Below are positions 23,673-28,126 of a stretch of 28,126 nt of DNA, one piece after another (position 1 is the stretch's first letter; each line of letters opens with the position of its first letter). A program made the position numbers and the translations under genes. A model generated the notes under the pieces. The model did not search any database, was not told the origin of the DNA, and was given only the letters and a program-made list of their open reading frames with translations. The DNA comes from Candidatus Marinamargulisbacteria bacterium SCGC AAA071-K20 (GTDB lineage: Bacteria > Margulisbacteria > Marinamargulisbacteria > GCA-2716485 > AAA071-K20): assembly GCA_003265975.1 (NCBI GenBank), contig QFBU01000014.1, positions 1-28,126 of the forward strand, read 5' to 3'.

Positions 23673-23718
23673 AAACACGTGTTTAAGTATACTCAATATA
23701 TGGGTAACTACCATATAT
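23673..23718. promoter_or_regulatory. Two palindromes between alr and the broken operon
   Basis: AAACACGTGTTT (23673-23684) is a perfect 12-bp palindrome. ATATATGG (23696-23703) and CCATATAT (23711-23718) form a perfect 8-bp inverted repeat with a 7-nt centre, whose right arm includes the first two bases of the pseudogene start codon at 23717. Neither is followed by a T-run. The second looks like an operator placed to block initiation. Confidence 0.4.
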
Positions 23719-24132
23719 GAAACAAATAGACATACGTCAGCTACAAAAAAATGAAATAATGAGGGAGAATACACATTTACCCTCAGAGTCTATGGGGAAA
23801 CTTACAGAATCAATAGAAATTCCATCCTTAAAAAACGTACAAAATTAGGTCATAAACTTTATACTTGAAGAAACTGAGGGATTGTCATATCTAGCCTCAA
23901 AACACTACCAAGAGAGGGTGACTTTGTATTAGATTTAGACAAAGAACACATAAAATTTACCGAATTCAAGGATAATCAAAAAAAAAGTTTTGTTTGGATT
24001 TTAAAGAATTAAGCAATAAAATCAGCCAAGAACAAGACAAAGTTAAAGCCATTTTTATTAAAAATAAAAAGTATCTTCAATTCAGCTAAAAAAGGTGAGT
24101 TAAAAGTATATGAGAAGAGAAAAGAAGACTAG
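23717..24132 (+). pseudogene. Broken gene of unknown function (frameshifted)
   Basis: A coding-like stretch runs from ATG 23717 to TAG 24130-24132 in switching frames. Frame 0 gives 'MKQIDIRQLQKNEIMRENTH' and continues to an in-frame TAG (23846-23848), then 'VINFILEETEG'. From 23881 another frame gives 'IVISSLKTLPREGDFVLDLD' and on through 'KEHIKFTEFKDNQ'. At a run of nine A (23978-23986) the frame changes to 'FCLDFKELSNKISQEQDKVK'. A last shift near 24090 gives 'NSAKKGELKVYEKRKED' and the stop. Repaired length would be about 138 residues, lysine-rich and cytoplasmic. I recognise no family. The second broken gene starts 13 nt later, so these were probably an operon. Lost by one nonsense change and three frame changes. 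Confidence 0.6.
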
Positions 24133-24145
24133 AAAGGGGTAAACT

Positions 24146-25153
24146 ATGGCAGCAGGGGGAATTGGAGGACCAAAAGCACTCGCTAGAACAGACTCAAATG
24201 CATCAAGCGTAAGCGTCGATGCAAGTGTGGGAGATGTAAAATCTTTTTCAGAAATAGCAGATAACTTAACTTAAATTGCAGATACTATGATTTTTAATAA
24301 AAGAACTAAATCACTACAAACATTAATAAGTGATTTAAACAATGCCTTATCAGATACAAGCCTCACAGCATCAGGCCGAAAAGAAGCACTAGAAACAGCA
24401 CAAACAGGAATTGAATAACTACAAATTAAAACTGAACATAAAGCTCTAGGCATGAAACTTCATCAACTTAACACTAAATCAACAGCGCTTTTAAACACCA
24501 CTTTGGGTATGATTGGAGAACAAATTGATGAAAAAGAAAATATAATTGAAGAGGCATTCATAGAAGGACTGATGAGCGGAGAACAAGAGGCAGTTCCTTT
24601 TAATGATTTAGTTCTAGCACGTCAAGTGGGAAGCTTCGGGAGTGAAGCAATACATCCAAATATTGCACTTAAGTCTCTAACAACTTTAATGGAGAACCTA
24701 AGCAAGGACGAAGGCGATACTTATATGACAAGAGCACGTGAGGAGTTTTTAGATAATATTATAGAATTAGCTGAGAAGAGTATGTTTAATATAGGTAATT
24801 CAGCTCAAAATACTATTAAAGATTACAAAGCGGGCAAATGCTCAGCAAAAAATGTTTTATCCCATATTAAAACTGGCATGCTTAATCAAGGTGGATTTCG
24901 TATGAATCTGGTACAGCGATTTACAGAAGCAGGGACTGATGGTCATACTAATAATGGGAAAGCCAAAGATGCAGGAATCCCGACAGATGGTGCAAGGTTC
25001 AAACGAATCGCCAGAGGGAAAATGAATTGGACGGACCCTGTAGATGTTGCCTTAATGGCCGAGTTAATGTCAACCGTCTCACCAGCAGATAGTAATTTAG
25101 ACATTTCATTAATGTCTTCGTTAGAAAAATTAGAAATTTATAAACATGACTAA
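24146..25153 (+). pseudogene. Gene of unknown function interrupted by two in-frame TAA codons
   Basis: ATG 24146, preceded by a good Shine-Dalgarno sequence (AAAGGGG, 24133-24139), starts a single frame of 335 codons to TAA 25151-25153. The frame is broken only by TAA at 24272-24274 and 24416-24418. The N-terminus 'MAAGGIGGPKALARTDSNAS' is Gly/Ala/Ser-rich and disordered, like many secreted effectors or secretion-system components. The rest is helical, with 'IGEQIDEKENIIEEAFIEGL', 'YMTRAREEFLDNIIELAEKS' and the C-terminal 'RFKRIARGKMNWTDPVDVAL'. I recognise no family. The longest uninterrupted part, from ATG 24452, would give a 233-residue protein, but no Shine-Dalgarno site precedes that ATG. 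Protein-like composition continues across both stops, so the simplest reading is a recently inactivated gene. TAA is the ordinary stop elsewhere in this window, which argues against general recoding. Confidence 0.7.
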
Positions 25154-25236
25154 GTTAAAAGTCATCATGTGTATCAAACTTCAACATTAGAGCAAAAGCG
25201 ATAATACTCATAAAATAAAAAAGTAAAGCTAGCAAT

Positions 25237-25347
25237 TTAGCGTTCTAAAATCGTCAAGCTGGAGGATATAGGGAGGGGCGTTATCATAGAGCGGGAGCGA
25301 TAATAACCCGGAGTATATGCTCCAGATTGGCGATTTTAGAACGCTAA
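25237..25347. repeat. 111-nt inverted repeat next to tRNA-Ser
   Basis: The left end 'TAGCGTTCTAAAATCG' (25238-25253) with the following TCAAGCTGGAG pairs with the right end CTCCAGATTGG plus 'CGATTTTAGAACGCTA' (25331-25346). The outer arms match at 25 of 27 positions, and further inner pairs (GGAG-TATA / TATA-CTCC, GTTATC / GATA-AC) extend the stem. The interior (GGGAGGGGCG, GCGGGAGCG) is far more G-rich than the surroundings. The right end lies 2 nt from the 3' CCA of the tRNA-Ser gene. There is no coding frame and no clear target-site duplication. It could be a MITE-like element, a structured RNA, or an unusually long processing/termination hairpin of the tRNA transcript. The 83 bp before it (25154-25236) hold nothing recognisable. 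Confidence 0.75.
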
Positions 25348-25349
25348 GA

Positions 25350-25439
25350 TGGCGGAAAGGGTGGGATTCGAACCCACGGTAGAGTTGCCCCTACACACGC
25401 TTTCCAAGCGTGCGCCTTAAGCCACTCGGCCACCTTTCC
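25350..25439 (-). tRNA. tRNA-Ser (anticodon GGA)
   Basis: The minus strand folds as a class II tRNA of 90 nt including an encoded CCA. The acceptor stem is GGAAAGG/CCTTTCC, with G as discriminator. The D arm contains GGCCGAGTGG. The anticodon stem-loop is CACGC-TTGGAAA-GCGTG with anticodon GGA, which reads UCC/UCU serine codons. The variable arm GTAGGGGCAACTCTAC is long, as expected for serine, and the T arm GTGGGTTCGAATCCCAC is canonical. The radical-SAM gene is divergent upstream; the inverted repeat is directly downstream. Confidence 0.97.
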
Positions 25440-25452
25440 TGTTGAAGCTACA

Positions 25453-25482
25453 TTGTAAACTAGTCTAATAAATATTTATAGT
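25453..25482 (+). promoter_or_regulatory. Promoter of the radical-SAM operon
   Basis: TTGTAA (25453-25458), an 18-nt spacer and TATAGT (25477-25482). The predicted start near 25489 leaves an 11-nt leader without a Shine-Dalgarno site. On the minus strand TACAAT (25457-25452) in the same bases could be the -10 box of the divergent tRNA-Ser gene. Confidence 0.45.
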
Positions 25483-25499
25483 AATGTTACAATATTATA

Positions 25500-26567
25500 A
25501 TGACAGCAACATCTGTAAAAGGTAAATGGTGGCAACCATTAAACGATGAAAAAATTCAATGCAATTTGTGTCCTCGCCATTGCCAACTAAAAGAAGGGGT
25601 GCGAGGGTTCTGTTACGTTAGACAAAACACTGGCGGTGAGATGTTCCTTACAACTTACGGTAGAAGCAGTGGCTTTTGTGTAGACCCAATAGAAAAGAAA
25701 CCACTCAACCATTTTTATCCAGGATCAAGTATTCTCTCTTTCGGAACCGCCGGCTGTAATTTAGGATGTAAGTTTTGCCAAAACTGGGACATTAGTAAGT
25801 CTAGAGAAATGGATAAGATCCAAGAACTCGCTAGCCCTGAAGCGATTGCAACAAAAGCAAAAGAACTTGGCTGTATTGGCGTTGCATTTACCTATAATGA
25901 CCCAGTTATTTTTGCAGAATATGCCATAGATGTTGCTAAAGAGTGTCGTAAGTTAGGGTTAAAAACGGTTGCTGTAACTGCGGGTTACATTACAGAAGAA
26001 GCAAGAGGCGAGTTTTTTGAATTTATTGACGCTGTAAATGTAGATCTTAAAGCATTCACACAAACCTTTTACAAGAAATTATGCATGTCAGATCTTCAGC
26101 CCGTTTTAGACACTTTAAAATATTTAAAACACCACACTAATATATGGTTTGAAATAACAAATTTAGTAATTCCCACTAAAAATGATTCTTTAGACGAAAT
26201 TAAAGCGATGATTGACTGGGTTGTTGAAAATCTGGGTCTCGATATACCATTGCATTTTACAGCGTTTCATCCAGACTATCGTCTATTAAATATTCCTAAG
26301 ACTCCTCCTGAGTTGTTAAAGGAAATAAGAGGTTTAGCCATAGATAAAGGTATAAAATATGTATATACAGGAAACATAGTTGATCCTGAATCAGCTAGTA
26401 CGTATTGTCCTAATTGTAAGGCCCTAATTATTGAGAGAAACTGGCATGAATTAGGAAAGTATGATATTAAAAATGGAGCTTGTAGCCAGTGTAATACAGG
26501 TATATCAGGCATATTTTCTAATAAGAAAGGACATTGGGGTAGAAAAAGATCCCAAATAACTATATGA
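25500..26567 (+). CDS. amrS: AmmeMemoRadiSam system radical SAM enzyme
   Basis: A 355-residue radical SAM protein. The [4Fe-4S] cluster motif C-x3-C-x2-C is in 'GTAGCNLGCKFCQNWDIS' (Cys86, Cys90, Cys93). N-terminal cysteines in 'CNLCPRHC' (21-28) plus 'GFCYV' (Cys38) and C-terminal pairs 'YCPNCK' and 'CSQCN' are typical of the AmmeMemoRadiSam enzyme (AmrS), as is 'KPLNHFYPGSSILSFGT' before the cluster. In other genomes AmrS occurs with MEMO and AMMECR1 proteins; neither is in this window. Its reaction is unknown. It is the first gene of a three-gene operon: its TGA overlaps the aldo/keto reductase ATG (ATGA). Confidence 0.93.
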   Translation: MTATSVKGKWWQPLNDEKIQCNLCPRHCQLKEGVRGFCYVRQNTGGEMFLTTYGRSSGFCVDPIEKKPLNHFYPGSSILSFGTAGCNLGCKFCQNWDISKSREMDKIQELASPEAIATKAKELGCIGVAFTYNDPVIFAEYAIDVAKECRKLGLKTVAVTAGYITEEARGEFFEFIDAVNVDLKAFTQTFYKKLCMSDLQPVLDTLKYLKHHTNIWFEITNLVIPTKNDSLDEIKAMIDWVVENLGLDIPLHFTAFHPDYRLLNIPKTPPELLKEIRGLAIDKGIKYVYTGNIVDPESASTYCPNCKALIIERNWHELGKYDIKNGACSQCNTGISGIFSNKKGHWGRKRSQITI

Positions 26568-28087
26568 GCAATACAGGAAAAGCAACAGCCGACGCAACAA
26601 AGGCGTTTTTAGAGAAATTTTCAAGTCATCAATTCAACGTACTTGGTAAAACAGGACTACATGTAAGTGGAGTGGGGTTTGGAACTTACAGAGTAGACGT
26701 TTCTGTAGATCACCACCATGATGCAATGCATCTAGCTATTAAAGAAGGCGTAAACATAATTGACACAAGTTCAAATTATGCAGAAGGTCTTTCAGAAGAA
26801 TTAGTAGGGGATGTCCTTAATATTCAAATAGCTGACGACAATATCAAAAGGGAAGATATTGTGATTGTAAGTAAAGGTGGTTATATACAAGGACAACTTT
26901 ACATTACGTCACAAGAACTAAAAACTAAAAACGAAACCTTCCCAGAACTTGTAGAATATTCTCAAGGACTCGAGCACTGTATTCATCCAAAATTTTTAGA
27001 ATCACAACTAGATGAAAGTTTAAAAAGATTACACATTGACTGTATAGATGTTTATCTACTCCATAATCCAGAATACTATTTAAGTGCCTCTAAGTTAAAC
27101 AAAGCCCCTATAGAAGAAGCAAGAAGCGAATATTATAGACGTATTAAAGTCGCTTTTGAATATTTAGAGTCTGAAGTAACTGCCGGACGAATTCAACATT
27201 ATGGAGTAAGTTCAAACACGTTTATCAATAATAAAGAGGATGCCGACTTTACATCACTTTCAAAATTAATAGAAATTGCAGAATCTATTTCTAACAATCA
27301 TCACTTCTCAGTCATTCAATGTCCCTTAAACCTTTTTGAAACAGGTGCGTTGATTGAGCCCAATCAAAATGCTTCAACAAAGATGATCGATCTAGCTATT
27401 GAAAAAAATATTGGGGTTTTGATAAATAGACCTCTGAATGCAATAACTCGATCAAATAAACTCATCAGACTAACAGACTTTTGGCCAGAAGATGAACTTA
27501 GTAGTTTAGAACTTCAAGATGGAGTTAATCAATTAATGGCATTTGAAAACAGTTGGGATGGTTTAAATCTAGAAGATTCAATTGATCCCCAAATTGTAAA
27601 AGACGTCCAAGTCTTATTTACATTGGGCTCTGAGCTTCAACAAACCTGGGATACTTTTGAGGGCTATGAATACTGGAAAGAAGCGCTTACACAATATATT
27701 TTACCAAGAGTAGAATTTGGAATTTCTGTTTTAACAAATGCAAACGACTTTACTAATGATCAACAAATTTGGTTTGAAGAATATTTAAGTATAATCAATG
27801 ACTTAATTAAAGAACTTTCAAACTATTACAAAAGTATTTCGTCTGCGCGTTCTCATCGTCTCAGAGCTATTCTTTTAAATAATCTAAACGAGGTAGACAC
27901 TGGTCAAACATTAAGCCAATTAGCCCTTAAAATTTATTTATCCATTGAAGGAATATCAAGCGTCCTTGTCGGCATGCGACAAACAAATTATGTCACTGAT
28001 ATTATTATAGAGCTTAAGAATAAACATTCTAAAGATATAGATATTAAATGGAAAGAATTAGAAATAAATTTGGTAAACGCATTATGA
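26564..28087 (+). CDS. Aldo/keto reductase with extended C-terminus
   Basis: A 507-residue protein whose first half is an AKR barrel. The catalytic tetrad is visible as Asp67 and Tyr72 in 'NIIDTSSNYAEG', Lys104 in 'IVIVSKGGY' and His167 in 'DVYLLHNPEYY'. NADPH-dependent reduction of a carbonyl is expected. After 'FSVIQCPLNLFETGAL' (near residue 250) and 'IEKNIGVLINRPLNAITRS', a region of about 150 residues ('FWPEDELSSLELQDGVNQLM' onward) is inserted. The barrel then closes with 'LALKIYLSIEGISSVLVGMR' near residue 455-475. Typical AKRs have 300-350 residues, so the helical insertion of about 150 residues is notable. The gene overlaps amrS by 4 nt and the HAD gene by 4 nt (ATGA), so all three are coupled. 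Confidence 0.85.
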   Translation: MSNTGKATADATKAFLEKFSSHQFNVLGKTGLHVSGVGFGTYRVDVSVDHHHDAMHLAIKEGVNIIDTSSNYAEGLSEELVGDVLNIQIADDNIKREDIVIVSKGGYIQGQLYITSQELKTKNETFPELVEYSQGLEHCIHPKFLESQLDESLKRLHIDCIDVYLLHNPEYYLSASKLNKAPIEEARSEYYRRIKVAFEYLESEVTAGRIQHYGVSSNTFINNKEDADFTSLSKLIEIAESISNNHHFSVIQCPLNLFETGALIEPNQNASTKMIDLAIEKNIGVLINRPLNAITRSNKLIRLTDFWPEDELSSLELQDGVNQLMAFENSWDGLNLEDSIDPQIVKDVQVLFTLGSELQQTWDTFEGYEYWKEALTQYILPRVEFGISVLTNANDFTNDQQIWFEEYLSIINDLIKELSNYYKSISSARSHRLRAILLNNLNEVDTGQTLSQLALKIYLSIEGISSVLVGMRQTNYVTDIIIELKNKHSKDIDIKWKELEINLVNAL

Positions 28088-28126
28088 AAACAAAACTAAT
28101 TATTTTTGATTTAGATGGAACCTTAG
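28084..28126 (+). CDS. HAD-family phosphatase (5' end only)
   Basis: ATG 28084 overlaps the reductase stop (ATGA). The 14 visible residues, 'MKTKLIIFDLDGTL', contain the HAD motif I DxDGT, with the nucleophile Asp9. This pattern is typical of phosphoglycolate phosphatase-like (Gph) enzymes, but the fragment is too short to choose a subfamily. The rest is outside the window. Confidence 0.8.
   Translation, partial: MKTKLIIFDLDGTL

Noticed and set aside
24272..24418. TAA decoded as an amino acid (alternative genetic code)
   Set aside because: queF, clpA, rpmB, rpmG, the porin and others all end at TAA with family-typical lengths, so TAA is a normal stop here.
1..28126. CRISPR arrays, insertion sequences, phage genes
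   Set aside because: No regularly spaced direct repeats, transposase, integrase or phage structural genes were seen on either strand.

Overview
The window comes from an AT-rich Gram-negative bacterium. It encodes several beta-barrel-type outer-membrane proteins, many Sec signal peptides, a long-form QueF, a ClpA unfoldase and a cysteine-free L33 of proteobacterial type. My best guess at lineage is a low-GC marine proteobacterium or a member of Bdellovibrionota (Bacteriovorax-like). This is inference only, because no rRNA or species-diagnostic marker is present. Coding density is high. Several neighbouring genes overlap by 1 to 31 nt, and two convergent pairs overlap at their 3' ends.

Layout. 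1-1817 (minus): an operon of two M16-family proteins, one with an intact zinc motif and one (cut by the window edge) without it. 2094-5653 (plus): a small exported protein, a 627-residue protein I do not recognise, and queF (queuosine synthesis). 5709-9434 (plus): a possible small membrane protein, then clpA overlapping an MFS transporter. 9431-11302: a minus-strand DUF2797 gene and a plus-strand AI-2E/PerM-type permease fired from overlapping divergent promoters. 11512-13679 (plus): a small protein, an arginase/agmatinase-family enzyme and a stand-alone E2-type acyltransferase domain. 13654-15874 (minus): an operon of a TVP38/DedA-type membrane protein, an SDR-like NAD(P) protein and a DUF481 outer-membrane protein. 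15994-16453 (plus): rpmB-rpmG with a promoter, a Shine-Dalgarno site and a terminator. 16787-17902 (plus): a flagellar-rod-like protein (FlgF/FlgG family) that carries a Sec signal peptide, plus a small exported partner. 18029-21247 (plus): a porin, a DUF47 PhoU-like protein and a Pit transporter, which reads as a phosphate-uptake unit. 21665-23659 (plus): an alanine-dehydrogenase/ornithine-cyclodeaminase family enzyme with alanine racemase. 25350-25439 (minus): tRNA-Ser(GGA). 25500-end (plus): an AmmeMemoRadiSam radical-SAM enzyme, a long aldo/keto reductase and the start of a HAD phosphatase.

Four decayed loci sit between the live operons and are easily missed: a PRC-barrel gene remnant (16452-16721, minus), a DUF2141 gene remnant (21257-21443, minus), and two adjacent broken genes of unknown function (23717-24132 and 24146-25153, plus). 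The last of these keeps one reading frame for 335 codons, interrupted only by two TAA codons. A 111-nt near-perfect inverted repeat with a G-rich interior lies 2 nt from the 3' end of the tRNA-Ser gene and looks like a MITE-like or structured-RNA element.

The window shows two kinds of translation start. rpmB, the porin, the AlaDH-like gene and the small genes at 5709 and 11512 have clear Shine-Dalgarno sites. Several others (2949, 10258, 10304, 16787, 25500) have good sigma70-type promoters whose predicted start of transcription is only 0-11 nt from the start codon and have no Shine-Dalgarno site, so they may be leaderless or nearly so. The most unusual observations are the signal-peptide-bearing FlgG-like protein, the tRNA-linked inverted repeat, the nonsense-interrupted gene, and a swapped Walker B acid pair (ED instead of DE) in the first ATPase domain of ClpA.
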